Positions 17,944 through 26,374 of a DNA stretch of 64,000 bases are shown one piece after another. The DNA comes from Comamonas sp009360615 (GTDB lineage: Bacteria > Pseudomonadota > Gammaproteobacteria > Burkholderiales > Burkholderiaceae_C): assembly GCF_035784015.1 (NCBI RefSeq), contig NZ_JALKOW010000004.1; one strand, 5' to 3'. A program made the translations under genes and the position numbers. Position 1 is the first letter of the stretch, and every line of letters begins with the position of its first letter. The notes under the pieces are model-generated. The model did not search any database and had not been told where the DNA came from. It saw only the letters and a list, made by a program, of their open reading frames with translations.

Positions 17944-20748
17944 ATGCAGTCCCCAGAGCAAGCAATGGCAGAAAACGCCCTCAATGTTCCTTCCCCGGCC
18001 CAGTACTCGCGCTTCGTGCAGCGCCTTCACCGCCGTTACGAGAACTGGTTTGACGCCTTGCCGCCGGGAGCCCCCGACCGGGCTCTGATGGAGCAGGCCC
18101 TGGGCACGCTGCAGTCGCGTGGCCTGGATCTCTCCGCAGCGCTGCGCGTGCTGCGCCAACTGGTGATGGAACGCATCATCGTGCTGGACTGCGAGCAAGG
18201 TGCTCCGCTTGGCGTGGTGACCAAGGCCGTCACCGAGCTGGCCGAGCTGGCCCTGGACCGTGCCTGCACCCAGGTCAGAGCCGAACTCGACACCCGACAT
18301 GGCGCGCCTCAGGGCCCTGGCGGTCAGCCCGTGCAGTTCTGGGTCATTGGCATGGGCAAGCTCGGTGCCCGCGAACTCAATGTGTCCAGCGACATCGACC
18401 TGATCTACGTCTACGAGCATGACGGCGACACCCAGGGCAAACCCGACGGCCGCGGCGTCATCTCCAACCACGAGTACTTCGGCCGTGCCGTCAAAGGCAT
18501 CTTCAGCCTGATCGGCGACACCACCGAGCACGGCTTCGTCTTCCGCGTCGACCTGGCCCTGCGGCCCAACGGCAACTCCGGTGCCCCCGCCGTCTCGCTG
18601 TCCTCGCTGGAAGAGTACCTGCAGATTCATGGCCGGGAGTGGGAACGCTTTGCCTGGCTCAAGAGCCGCATCGTGGCACCGCTGGCCGATATCCAGACGG
18701 CCAACGTCCAGGCCCTGCGCGGCGTGGTTCTGCCCTTTGTGTTTCGCCGCTATCTGGACTACGCGGTGTTCGACTCGCTGCGCAGCCTGCATCGCCAGAT
18801 CCGCGACCATGCATCCAAGCGCAGCGCGGGCCACCCCGAGCGCGCCAACGACGTCAAGCTCTCGCGCGGCGGCATCCGCGAGATCGAATTCATCGTGCAG
18901 CTGCTGCAGGTGGTTCGTGGGGGCCAGTTCCCCGAGCTGCGCCGCCGGCCCACGCTGGAAGCCCTGCACCGGCTGGTACAGGCCAATCTGATGAGCGCCG
19001 AGATTGCCGACGCCCTGAGCCGCGCCTACATCTTCCTGCGCCAGGTGGAGCACCGCATCCAGTATCTGGACGACCAGCAGACCCATGTGCTGCCCACGCG
19101 CGACGACGATCTGCTGTGGATCGCCCGCACCCTGGGCTATGCCGATGCCTGCGGCTTTCTGCACCAGCTGGACGAACACCGCGAACTGGTGGCCCAGGAG
19201 TTCGACACCTTGCTGGGCGGAGACTCCCAGCAATGCGGCAACGGCCATTGCAAGGCCGCCAAGGCAGCAGCAGGCGGGCCGCCCACGCCGCGCGACATCG
19301 AGGAGCTGATCGAGGCCCTGCCGCCGTCACTGGCAGGGCAGGTCGCCGACTGGCGCAGCAATACCCGCATCAACGGCCTGCGCGACGAGGCCCGCGCGCG
19401 ATTGTTCAGACTGGTGGAGCGCACCGCGCAATGGGTGGAAAGCGGCCAGTCCGGCGAAGAGGCCGCCAAGCGTTTTCTGCAATGGCTGGAGCCCCTGCTG
19501 CGCCGCGAAAGCTATCTCGCTTTGCTGCTGGAGCGGCCAGCGGTCCACGAAAGACTGCTGCATCTCCTGGGAGCGGCGCGCTGGCCTGCACGCTATCTGC
19601 AGCAACACCCCGGCGTGATCGACGAACTGGCCAGCGACGCCATTCTCAAGGAGCGCTTCGTCGCAGCAGACTTCGAGCATGAGCTGGCCATGCGTCTGGC
19701 CGCGCTGCAGTCCACGGGTGAAGACGACGACGAAACCCTTCTCAACCTGCTGCGCCGCGCCCACCACGCCGAGGTCTTTCGCACGCTGGCACGCGATATC
19801 GAAGGCCGCATCAGCGTGGAGCAGGTCGCCGACGACCTGAGCGCGCTGGCCGACAGCGTGCTGCGCATCACGGCCCAATGGTGCTGGAGCCGGCTCAAGA
19901 GCCGACATCGCGATACGCCGCGCTTCGGCATCGTGGGCTATGGCAAGCTGGGCGGCAAGGAGCTCGGCTATGGCAGCGATCTGGACATCGTCTTCGTCTT
20001 CGATGACGACGATGAGCGCGCTCCCGAGGTCTACGCGGCCTATGTGCGCAAGCTCATCAACTGGCTGACCGTCAAGACTGGCGAAGGCGATCTGTTCGAG
20101 ATCGACACCGCGCTGCGACCCAACGGCAACTCCGGCCTGCTGGTGACCAGCTTCGAATCCTATGCCAACTACCAGCAGCAGCGTGGCAGCAATACCGCCT
20201 GGACCTGGGAGCACCAGGCCATGACGCGTGCGCGTTTTGTGCTGGGCAGCCGGGACTTTCCCTCGCCAACGGGCGGACCCGCGACCGACCTGCACCTGCA
20301 CCAGCGCTTTGATGCGGTGCGCGAAGCCGTCATCACGGCGCCGCGCGATGCCGCAGCGCTGCGCAACGAGATTGAAACCATGCGTGAGCGGGTGCGCAGC
20401 GCCCACCCGGTGCGTGGAGGCCTGTTTGACGTCAAGCACAGCCCCGGCGGGATGGTGGATGTAGAATTTGCCGTGCAATACCTGGTGCTGGCCGAATCCG
20501 GAGCACACCGCGAGCTGATCGCCAACGTGGGCAATATCGCCTTGCTGCAGCGCGCCGAAGACGCGGGCCTGCTGCCCGAAGGCGTGGGCTATGAAGCCGC
20601 CAAAGCCTACCGCGAGCTGCGCCGCCTGCAGCACGTGGCAAGACTGGACGAGCGCTCCGGACAGCTGGAGCCGGAGCAGGCGCAGGTCCAGCGCGAAGCG
20701 GTGCTCAAGCTCTGGACAGCGGTTTTCGGCCCCGGCGCCGCAGCCTAG
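17944..20748 (+). CDS. glnE: Bifunctional glutamine synthetase adenylyltransferase/adenylyl-removing enzyme
   Basis: GlnE adenylylates glutamine synthetase to lower its activity under nitrogen excess and removes the AMP under limitation, directed by PII. The 934-residue protein has two nucleotidyltransferase domains. The N-terminal removase site is GMGKLGARELNVSSDIDLIY (about residues 137-156). The C-terminal transferase site is GYGKLGGKELGYGSDLDIVF (about 660-680). Each is followed by the helical bundle seen in ALRPNGNSG repeats and SRGGIREIEFIVQ. Length matches the family. A second ATG at 17965 is possible. The short 111-bp gap to the divergent YhdP-like gene holds both promoters. Confidence 0.96.
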   Translation: MQSPEQAMAENALNVPSPAQYSRFVQRLHRRYENWFDALPPGAPDRALMEQALGTLQSRGLDLSAALRVLRQLVMERIIVLDCEQGAPLGVVTKAVTELAELALDRACTQVRAELDTRHGAPQGPGGQPVQFWVIGMGKLGARELNVSSDIDLIYVYEHDGDTQGKPDGRGVISNHEYFGRAVKGIFSLIGDTTEHGFVFRVDLALRPNGNSGAPAVSLSSLEEYLQIHGREWERFAWLKSRIVAPLADIQTANVQALRGVVLPFVFRRYLDYAVFDSLRSLHRQIRDHASKRSAGHPERANDVKLSRGGIREIEFIVQLLQVVRGGQFPELRRRPTLEALHRLVQANLMSAEIADALSRAYIFLRQVEHRIQYLDDQQTHVLPTRDDDLLWIARTLGYADACGFLHQLDEHRELVAQEFDTLLGGDSQQCGNGHCKAAKAAAGGPPTPRDIEELIEALPPSLAGQVADWRSNTRINGLRDEARARLFRLVERTAQWVESGQSGEEAAKRFLQWLEPLLRRESYLALLLERPAVHERLLHLLGAARWPARYLQQHPGVIDELASDAILKERFVAADFEHELAMRLAALQSTGEDDDETLLNLLRRAHHAEVFRTLARDIEGRISVEQVADDLSALADSVLRITAQWCWSRLKSRHRDTPRFGIVGYGKLGGKELGYGSDLDIVFVFDDDDERAPEVYAAYVRKLINWLTVKTGEGDLFEIDTALRPNGNSGLLVTSFESYANYQQQRGSNTAWTWEHQAMTRARFVLGSRDFPSPTGGPATDLHLHQRFDAVREAVITAPRDAAALRNEIETMRERVRSAHPVRGGLFDVKHSPGGMVDVEFAVQYLVLAESGAHRELIANVGNIALLQRAEDAGLLPEGVGYEAAKAYRELRRLQHVARLDERSGQLEPEQAQVQREAVLKLWTAVFGPGAAA

Positions 20749-21047
20749 GAAAGCAGTCAAGCGATCGCACGGAGATGGGTAAGGCCCCGCCTTTCAGGGC
20801 GCTGGCAGCATCCATCAAGATTTGCCTACAGGCATTGCCAAACTGTTACAAAAATGACACCCACCAGGGCTGGAACTTCTGCAACAGTGTCTTATCTGAT
20901 AGTCAAGTGCAATGAACTGACAGGTCTGCATCCACCCATTTCCAGTTGCGAAGCCTTTGGGTCCGCCCATTGAAACATCCCCGGAGCGCTTCTCCTCCCT
21001 CCCTCTCTTAATTCGTTTCGGGATGCTTCGCAACTTTTTTATGCCCC
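20749..21047. other. Intergenic region between glnE and the GST gene
   Basis: About 300 bp between two convergent genes with no ORF of recognisable content on either strand. The left part contains no terminator hairpin with a T tract for glnE that I could find. The only strong structure is the shared terminator at its right end. Confidence 0.4.
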
Positions 21048-21076
21048 AAAAAAGGCCACTCGCGAGTGGCCTTTTT
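21048..21076. terminator. Bidirectional terminator downstream of the GST gene
   Basis: Perfect palindrome GGCCACTCGCGAGTGGCC flanked by A6 on the left and T5 on the right, 26 bp past the GST stop codon. It can also catch transcripts coming from glnE. Confidence 0.85.
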
Positions 21077-21101
21077 CTTGGCTGCGGTGCCGCCACTCCC
21101 C

Positions 21102-21719
21102 TCAGTGGGGCACGGTATTCACAAAGCTGGGGCGCGCCGCCAGCTTGGTCAGCAAGGCGGCCAGATTCGGATGCTCGGCGCGCCAGTCCAGCTCGGGAAA
21201 GCGGAAATCCAGCCAGGCCAGGGCACAGCCGACACTGATATCGGCCAGCGTCAGATGCGTGCCCCCGCAGCAAAAAGGCTTCTCGCCCAGTCCCTGCGAC
21301 ATCACCCTGAGCGCGGCGCGGACCTTGCCCATCTGGCGGTCCATCCAGGCCTGGCAGCGCTGCTCTGCGCTGCGGCCTGGCCAGGTGGCCTCCAGCCGCA
21401 CCAGAACGGCAGCGTCCAGCATGCCGTCGGCCAGGGCCTCCCAGGTCTTGACCTCGGCGCGCTCGCGCCCCGTGCCCGGAATCAGCTTGCCGACCGGCGA
21501 AAGTGTGTCCAGATACTCGACGATGACGCGCGAATCGAACATGGCCTCCGTGCCGTCCATCACCAGACGCGGCACCTTGCCCAGAGGATTTCCCGTGCCG
21601 GGTGAGAGCGCTTCCTCCCAGGGGTTCTCTTCGACAAATTGATAGTCCAGCTTCTTTTCGGCCAGCACGACGCGGACTTTGCGCACAAAGGGGCTGGTGG
21701 TGGAGCCTATTAGTTTCAT
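21102..21719 (-). CDS. Glutathione S-transferase family protein
   Basis: 205-residue cytosolic thioredoxin-fold protein. The N-terminal domain starts MKLIGSTTSPFVRKVRVVL, with the active-site Ser region TTSPF, the cis-Pro segment GKVPRLVMDG and the glutathione gamma-Glu binding pair in MFDSRVIVEYLD. The C-terminal helical domain contains LTLADISVGCALAWLDFRFP. The pattern resembles bacterial YibF-like GSTs. The ATG at 21717-21719 gives the normal length; a longer frame to the right has no family sequence. It diverges from purB with a 170-bp gap. The substrate is not predictable. Confidence 0.93.
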   Translation of the reverse strand: MKLIGSTTSPFVRKVRVVLAEKKLDYQFVEENPWEEALSPGTGNPLGKVPRLVMDGTEAMFDSRVIVEYLDTLSPVGKLIPGTGRERAEVKTWEALADGMLDAAVLVRLEATWPGRSAEQRCQAWMDRQMGKVRAALRVMSQGLGEKPFCCGGTHLTLADISVGCALAWLDFRFPELDWRAEHPNLAALLTKLAARPSFVNTVPH

Positions 21720-21889
21720 AGCAGCGGTTCCATGACACGAGTCACCGGCGACGGGCCGGTGCGATGATTCTATGCGCTGCCATGGCGAGCCGGCGGCCAC
21801 CGCGCCGGGTCTGCGTGCGTGCCAGCCACGGCTGCCGAGCAACCCAGCGCTGCGTGCGACTGATGCGGCGCACCTACAATTGCGCCACC

Positions 21890-23269
21890 ATGAACCTGTC
21901 CTCCCTCACCGCCATCTCTCCCTTGGACGGCCGCTACGCCGCCAAGCTGTCCGCACTGCGCCCCATCATGAGCGAATACGGCTATATGCACCGCCGTGTT
22001 CAGGTCGAGGTGACCTGGTTCATTGCCCTCTCCGATGCCGGCTTTGCCGAGTTCCCCGCGCTGTCGGCCGATTCGCGCGACTATCTGCACGCGCTGGTCG
22101 CCAACTTCTCCGAAGCCGATGCCGACGCCATCAAGGCCATCGAAAAGACCACCAACCACGACGTGAAGGCCGTGGAGTACTGGATCAAGTCCAAGTTCGA
22201 CGGCCGCGCCGAGCTGCAAAAGGCGGCCGAGTTCGTGCACTTTGCCTGCACCAGCGAAGACATCAACAACACCAGCCACGCCCTGCAGATCCGTGTCGGC
22301 CGCGACACCGTGCTGCTGCCCGCCATCGACGGCATCATCGCCAAGCTGCGCGAGATGGCCCACCTCTACGCCGAGGTGCCCATGCTCAGCCGTACGCACG
22401 GTCAGACCGCCTCTCCCACCACCGTGGGCAAGGAACTGGCCAACGTGGTCGTGCGCCTGCAAAAGGCCGCTGCCCACATCGCCGGCGTGAAGATTCTGGG
22501 CAAGATGAACGGCGCCGTGGGCAACTACAACGCCCACCTGTCGGCCTGGCCCGAGTTCGACTGGGAAGCCTTCAGCCAGAACGTGGTGGAATCCGCCGAA
22601 CCGAAGGGCCTGGGCATCCACTTCCAGCCCTACTCCATCCAGATCGAGCCCCATGACTACATGGCCGAGCTGTTCGATGCGATGGCACGTACCAACACCA
22701 TCCTGATCGACCTGTCGCGCGACATCTGGGGCTATGTGTCTCTGGGCTTCTTCAAGCAGCGCCTGAAGGCCGGCGAGATCGGTTCGTCCACCATGCCCCA
22801 CAAGGTCAACCCCATCGACTTCGAGAACTGCGAAGGCAATCTGGGCATGGCCAACGCCATGCTCAAGCATCTGGCCGAGAAGCTGCCCATCAGCCGCTGG
22901 CAGCGCGACCTGACCGACTCCACCGTGCTGCGCAACATCGGTGTGGCCTTCGGCTACACCACGCTGGCCTATGCCTCGCTGATGACCGGCCTGAACAAGC
23001 TGGAACTCAACGAAGAGCGCCTGCAGGAAGACCTGAACCATGCCTGGGAAGTGCTGGCCGAGCCCATCCAGACCGTGATGCGCCGCTACGGCGTGCAGGG
23101 CGCCTACGAAAAGCTCAAGGAAGTCACGCGCGGCAAGACCGTGCTGGCCGAAGACCTGCACCGCCTGATCAACGGCCTGGAAATCCCGCAGGCCGACAAG
23201 GACCGTCTGCTGGCCATGACGCCTGCCTCCTACATCGGCAAGGCGGCCGAACTGGCCAAGCGCGTTTGA
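21890..23269 (+). CDS. purB: Adenylosuccinate lyase
   Basis: PurB performs two steps of purine synthesis: SAICAR to AICAR plus fumarate, and adenylosuccinate to AMP plus fumarate. The 459-residue protein starts MNLSSLTAISPLDGRYAAKL and has the fumarase/aspartase-superfamily signature GSSTMPHKVNPIDFENCEGN (about residues 296-315). The other conserved blocks are KTTNHDVKAVEYW, ACTSEDINNTSHAL and SRTHGQTASPTTVGKE, which carries a catalytic His. It is the long gammaproteobacterial-type PurB. The ATG at 21890 matches the conserved N terminus. A hairpin with T tract follows the stop. Confidence 0.97.
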   Translation: MNLSSLTAISPLDGRYAAKLSALRPIMSEYGYMHRRVQVEVTWFIALSDAGFAEFPALSADSRDYLHALVANFSEADADAIKAIEKTTNHDVKAVEYWIKSKFDGRAELQKAAEFVHFACTSEDINNTSHALQIRVGRDTVLLPAIDGIIAKLREMAHLYAEVPMLSRTHGQTASPTTVGKELANVVVRLQKAAAHIAGVKILGKMNGAVGNYNAHLSAWPEFDWEAFSQNVVESAEPKGLGIHFQPYSIQIEPHDYMAELFDAMARTNTILIDLSRDIWGYVSLGFFKQRLKAGEIGSSTMPHKVNPIDFENCEGNLGMANAMLKHLAEKLPISRWQRDLTDSTVLRNIGVAFGYTTLAYASLMTGLNKLELNEERLQEDLNHAWEVLAEPIQTVMRRYGVQGAYEKLKEVTRGKTVLAEDLHRLINGLEIPQADKDRLLAMTPASYIGKAAELAKRV

Positions 23270-23275
23270 TTGTAA

Positions 23276-23310
23276 AAAAGCTAGCTGCTGGCGCTTGAAA
23301 TTCAAGCTCT
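23276..23310 (+). repeat. Dispersed intergenic repeat, family 1, copy 1
   Basis: The core reads GCTAGCTGCTGGCGCTT, followed by a small hairpin GCTTGAAATTCAAGC. Related cores occur at 24493, 28292 and 57392 in this window. Elements of this look are common between genes in Comamonadaceae. They resemble REP-type or MITE-like sequences, but no function is known to me. Confidence 0.5.
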
Positions 23311-23319
23311 TCAGCATCA

Positions 23320-23367
23320 AAGAGCTGCCAAAGCCAATATTGATTGGCGCTGGCAGCTCTTGTTTTT
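23320..23367 (+). terminator. Long hairpin terminator downstream of purB
   Basis: Stem AAGAGCTGCCA / TGGCAGCTCTT extended past a 2-nt internal loop by GCCAAT / ATTGGC, with loop ATTG and then GTTTTTGA on the plus strand. It lies about 50 bp past purB and could end the purB transcript. It is adjacent to the family 1 repeat and may be part of that element. Confidence 0.7.
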
Positions 23368-23405
23368 GATAGTTTTCAAAAGGACTGCCCTCAGGCAGCA
23401 CCGCC

Positions 23406-23966
23406 ATGGCCATCAAGTCCACCATCTTCAAAGCCAATCTGTCGATTGCCGACATCGACCACAACTACTACGCCGACCACAATCTGACGCTGGCGCGCCA
23501 TCCCAGCGAAACAGATGACCGCATGATGGTGCGCCTGGTGGCCCTGGCACTGAACGCCTGGAAGCTGCAAGACCTGTGCAATGGTGACGGCACGCTGGGC
23601 TTTGGCATCGGCCTGTCCGATCCTGACGATCCGGACGTGCACATCACCGACTTCACCGGCCAGAAGCGCCTGTGGATCGAAGTCGGCCAGCCGGACGAAA
23701 AGCCCATCACCAAGGCCTGCAACAAGTCGGACCATGTGCTGGTCTACCCCTTCCACCACGCCTCCCATGTCTGGTGGAAAGGCCTGGAAGGCAAGGTCAA
23801 CCGCCAGGACAAGCTGGAAGTGCTCTACATCGACTCCGAGATCGCCCAGCAGCTGGGCGGTCTGGCCGAGCGCAGCATGCAGCTGCAGGCCACGATCCAG
23901 GAAGGCCAGCTGACCCTGTCCAGCAACCTGGGCACGGTGTTTGTCGAACCCGTGCGCTGGAAATAA
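23406..23966 (+). CDS. yaeQ: YaeQ family protein
   Basis: 186-residue cytosolic protein matching YaeQ along its whole length. It starts MAIKSTIFKANLSIADIDHN, with the conserved blocks YYADHNLTLARHPSETDDRM, DLCNGDGTLGFGIGLSDPDD and GQKRLWIEVGQPDEKPITKA, and ends VFVEPVRWK. The family has a PD-(D/E)xK nuclease-like fold, of which the Glu in LWIEVGQPDEK is a candidate active-site residue. Its biochemical role is not established. It is transcribed in the same direction as purB, but a hairpin lies between them. Confidence 0.95.
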   Translation: MAIKSTIFKANLSIADIDHNYYADHNLTLARHPSETDDRMMVRLVALALNAWKLQDLCNGDGTLGFGIGLSDPDDPDVHITDFTGQKRLWIEVGQPDEKPITKACNKSDHVLVYPFHHASHVWWKGLEGKVNRQDKLEVLYIDSEIAQQLGGLAERSMQLQATIQEGQLTLSSNLGTVFVEPVRWK

Positions 23967-24015
23967 CGCACAGAGCTGACCGCGCATTGGCGCGGGGTAC
24001 GCCTGGGCGTGCGCC

Positions 24016-24435
24016 TCAGCGGGAGTGTTTACGCTCCACGGCGCGCTCCGCATAGCGGGTGAAGCGCCAGGAGTCGCCCTCGACCGTGATGCGACGCCAC
24101 ACCGCCCGTTTTTCGGCGGGCTCCATGGCCGTCCAGTGCTGGACCTCGTCGAAACTGCGGCCACAGCCCTTGCATTTCTCGTCGCCCTGGCTGGTGGAGC
24201 AGATGGCAATGCAGGGGGTATCGGGCGTGGTCTCGAACCAGGCCAGCCAGGCCGCCATGGCATGCGAGGGAAAGCCCTGAACGGCCACCTCGGACTCGCC
24301 TTCGTAAATCATCAGAGCGTACACCTCGGCCAGCGCCCTGACCTCGGGTGCCAGCAGCACGCCGTCGGGTGAGGGAGCACGGCCTCGCCAGTAATTGATG
24401 GCCGCTTCGATGTCGGTGATGTGAATGGCAGTCAT
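24016..24435 (-). CDS. DUF3717-DUF1289 domain protein
   Basis: 139 residues joining two small domains. Residues 1-65 (ITDIEAAINYWRGRAPSPDG, LAPEVRALAEVYALMIYEG) match the DUF3717 pattern found mainly in Burkholderiales. Residues ~80-125 (CIAICSTSQGDEKCKGCGRS, then FDEVQHWTAMEPAEKRAVWRRI) match DUF1289, whose four Cys (C-x3-C-x7-C-x2-C) probably bind a metal. The function of either part is unknown. It lies convergent to yaeQ and its start faces the TerC riboswitch region. Confidence 0.85.
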   Translation of the reverse strand: MTAIHITDIEAAINYWRGRAPSPDGVLLAPEVRALAEVYALMIYEGESEVAVQGFPSHAMAAWLAWFETTPDTPCIAICSTSQGDEKCKGCGRSFDEVQHWTAMEPAEKRAVWRRITVEGDSWRFTRYAERAVERKHSR

Positions 24436-24575
24436 GGAGCGGTCATCATAAGCCGCTGACGCGACGCCTGCGCCTGCAAGGTTGCTGCGTTTTTGCTAGC
24501 TGCCTGTGCTTTATGCAAAAGCGCTGCGAGACGGCTGCCCAATATAAAACCTGTGAACTACCTAGGTTTTGGCGC
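24436..24575. other. Intergenic region upstream of the TerC riboswitch
   Basis: Contains a family 1 repeat copy and the inverted repeat AAAACCT-N11-AGGTTTT at 24546-24570. No gene is seen. The inverted repeat could be an operator or the end of the repeat element. Confidence 0.35.
24493..24530 (+). repeat. Dispersed intergenic repeat, family 1, copy 2
   Basis: Reads GCTAGCTGCCTGTGCTTTA followed by TGCAAAAGCGCTGCGAGACG. It shares the GCTAGCTGC core with copy 1 and adds an AAGCGCT half that can pair back on the core, so the unit is a diverged hairpin. Confidence 0.45.
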
Positions 24576-24604
24576 TTGTCATCGGCAGCATGCTGTGTTG
24601 AAAT
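24576..24604 (+). promoter_or_regulatory. Putative sigma-70 promoter of the TerC riboswitch transcript
   Basis: TTGTCA, then 17 bp, then TGAAAT (5/6 and 4/6 of the consensus hexamers). The predicted transcription start at about 24611 falls just before the first conserved stem of the riboswitch, which supports the assignment. Confidence 0.5.
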
Positions 24605-24611
24605 CCAGAGC

Positions 24612-24770
24612 TTCGAAGGGGAGTAGCTCGGCCAGAACCGCAATGGAACTGGCAGCGAACCGGTCGTCAATACGAAGCTTCACGCTTCCGGCCGTTCGGA
24701 TTGCAGCCATGCTGCAGTTGAGCAAGACCTTTGATGGACCCGTGACGGTCGATCAAAGGACTCCCCGAGC
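24612..24770 (+). promoter_or_regulatory. yybP-ykoY (manganese) riboswitch
   Basis: The conserved elements of the yybP-ykoY aptamer are present in order. First is GAAGGGGAGTAGC at the 5' side, with GGGGAG (24618-24623) able to pair with CTCCCC (24761-24766) as the closing stem. GGTCGTCAATACG follows in the middle, then ACCTTTGATGGACCC and GACGGTCGATCAAAGGA. Known members bind Mn2+ and switch on manganese exporters or TerC/Alx-type proteins; here the next gene is terC. About 125 nt remain between the aptamer and the ATG for the expression platform. Confidence 0.88.
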
Positions 24771-24895
24771 CAGGTTTTTCCTCGCCCGGATGGGTGCTTC
24801 GGCATACGTCGCAACGGTCATTTGGTCTCGGCGGCAATGGCGGTGCATCCCCCGACACTTGCTCCGAAAACATTCGACAACGAGGAAAACAACAC

Positions 24896-25651
24896 ATGGA
24901 CCTGGACTTTCTCACCCATGCCCCTTTCTGGATCGCACTGGGCCAGATCATCATCATCGACATCCTGCTGGGCGGCGACAACGCGGTCGTGATCGCGCTG
25001 GCCTGCCGCAAGCTGCCCCCCGAGCAGCGTCGCAAGGGCATCATCTACGGCACCGCCGGCGCCATCATCCTGCGCATCATCCTGATCGCCTTTGCCATGG
25101 TGCTGCTGCAGCTGCCCTTCCTGAAGGTCGTGGGTGCCATCCTTCTGATCTGGATCGGTATCAAGCTGATTGCCCCCGATGACGAAGGTCACGACAACAT
25201 CGAAGGCAGCGACAAGCTGTTCGCCGCCATCAAGACCATCATCGTCGCCGACCTGGTGATGTCCGTGGACAACGTGATCGCCATCGCCGGTGCCGCCCAG
25301 AGCTCGGGCGACCACCAGATGCTGCTGATCGTGCTGGGTCTGCTGATATCTGTGCCCATCATCGTCTGGGGCTCGCAGCTGGTCATCAAGCTGATGGAGC
25401 GCTTCCCCATGATCATCGTTGCCGGCGGCATGCTGCTGGGCTGGATCGCGGGCGGCATGTTCGTCACCGATCCCGTGTTCGTGAACACCGAGAAGTGGCT
25501 GTGGATGCCCAAGCTGGGCACCACCGATGCACAAGGCCTGGCCGAGATCTCCCGGACCCTGTACTGGGCCGCCCATATCGGTGGCGCACTGCTGGTGCTG
25601 GCCCTGGGCAAGTTCATCGCCAGCCGCCGCCCCGCCTTGGCAGCCCACTGA
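24896..25651 (+). CDS. TerC family membrane protein under riboswitch control
   Basis: 251-residue integral membrane protein. It begins MDLDFLTHAPFWIALGQIII, followed by the family motif LLGGDNAVVIALACRKLP and a second Asp-bearing repeat DLVMSVDNVIAIAGAA; these Asp/Asn residues in helices are proposed metal ligands. About 7 helices are apparent. GAGG lies 11 nt before the ATG at 24896. TerC/Alx/YkoY relatives export Mn2+ or load it onto exoenzymes, and the yybP-ykoY riboswitch upstream points to manganese here. The name TerC reflects tellurium-resistance homologues, but no ter operon is present. Confidence 0.93.
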   Translation: MDLDFLTHAPFWIALGQIIIIDILLGGDNAVVIALACRKLPPEQRRKGIIYGTAGAIILRIILIAFAMVLLQLPFLKVVGAILLIWIGIKLIAPDDEGHDNIEGSDKLFAAIKTIIVADLVMSVDNVIAIAGAAQSSGDHQMLLIVLGLLISVPIIVWGSQLVIKLMERFPMIIVAGGMLLGWIAGGMFVTDPVFVNTEKWLWMPKLGTTDAQGLAEISRTLYWAAHIGGALLVLALGKFIASRRPALAAH

Positions 25652-25784
25652 GCCTGCAAAACCGGGCGATTCGTGAAGGAATGCGGGAACTGACCGCAGC
25701 CTTCACGACTCACAACAGAACCAAGTCGGCACATTCCAGCGAAAGTGCCGCATTCTTCAACCTTCGTTCCCGTTAGGACGCACT

Positions 25785-26261
25785 TTGAACCCCATCATTG
25801 TTTACGTGGATGACGCCACATACGCCCAGCCAATGCTCGAGGCGCTGGCGGGATCAAGCCAGGCGGCTTCCTCCCACTGGTTGCTGGTGGCCTGTGCTCC
25901 GCGCATGACCCACCGTGTGAGCAAATGGGTCAGCCATCGCGCCCGAGAGAACTGGCGCGGCAAATGGGCCGACAAGCTGTTTGCGGCCCTGATGCCTGTC
26001 ATGGCGGCCAGCGGAGGCAAGGTCACGCCCGTGCTGGCCAAGGGCCCGCTGACCGAGCTGGTCACCGAGCTGCAGCAGGAACATGGCGCAGCCCAGATCA
26101 TCGACGCCCGACGCCCCAAGCAGGAGGCCGCCCAAGCGGCCCCTGTCAAAGCCACCAATGCCAAGACAAACGCCAACGGTGGCCGCTGGAATCTTCCCGG
26201 CACCATGGCGGCGATTGCCGCCATGATGGGCTTCGTGATCGACGACTCGCTCTCTTTTTAA
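25785..26261 (+). CDS. Hypothetical protein downstream of terC
   Basis: 158 residues, no recognised domain. It starts with TTG (25785) behind AGGA and reads NPIIVYVDDATYAQPMLEAL, a Rossmann-like beta-alpha opening. Basic segments follow (VSKWVSHRARENWRGKWADK) and then LFAALMPVMAASGGKVTPVL. The C-terminal end is hydrophobic (GTMAAIAAMMGFVIDDSLSF) and could touch the membrane. It follows terC by 133 bp on the same strand and is ended by a clear terminator, so it may share the manganese-controlled transcript. The TTG start is uncertain. Confidence 0.7.
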   Translation: MNPIIVYVDDATYAQPMLEALAGSSQAASSHWLLVACAPRMTHRVSKWVSHRARENWRGKWADKLFAALMPVMAASGGKVTPVLAKGPLTELVTELQQEHGAAQIIDARRPKQEAAQAAPVKATNAKTNANGGRWNLPGTMAAIAAMMGFVIDDSLSF

Positions 26262-26283
26262 GAACAGCATCCATTCTTCAAGC

Positions 26284-26319
26284 AAGCCTTGTGCGGTGAA
26301 AACTGCACAGGGCTTTTTT
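26284..26319 (+). terminator. Terminator downstream of the terC-linked hypothetical gene
   Basis: Stem AAGCCTTGTGC / GCACAGGGCTT (one mismatch) with loop GGTGAAAACT, followed by TTTTTC, 23 bp past the stop codon at 26261. Confidence 0.75.
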
Positions 26320-26374
26320 CATGGACCGGGGCTGTGGCGGCCCGCCGACAACACCTGCTGCTATGCTGGACGGC

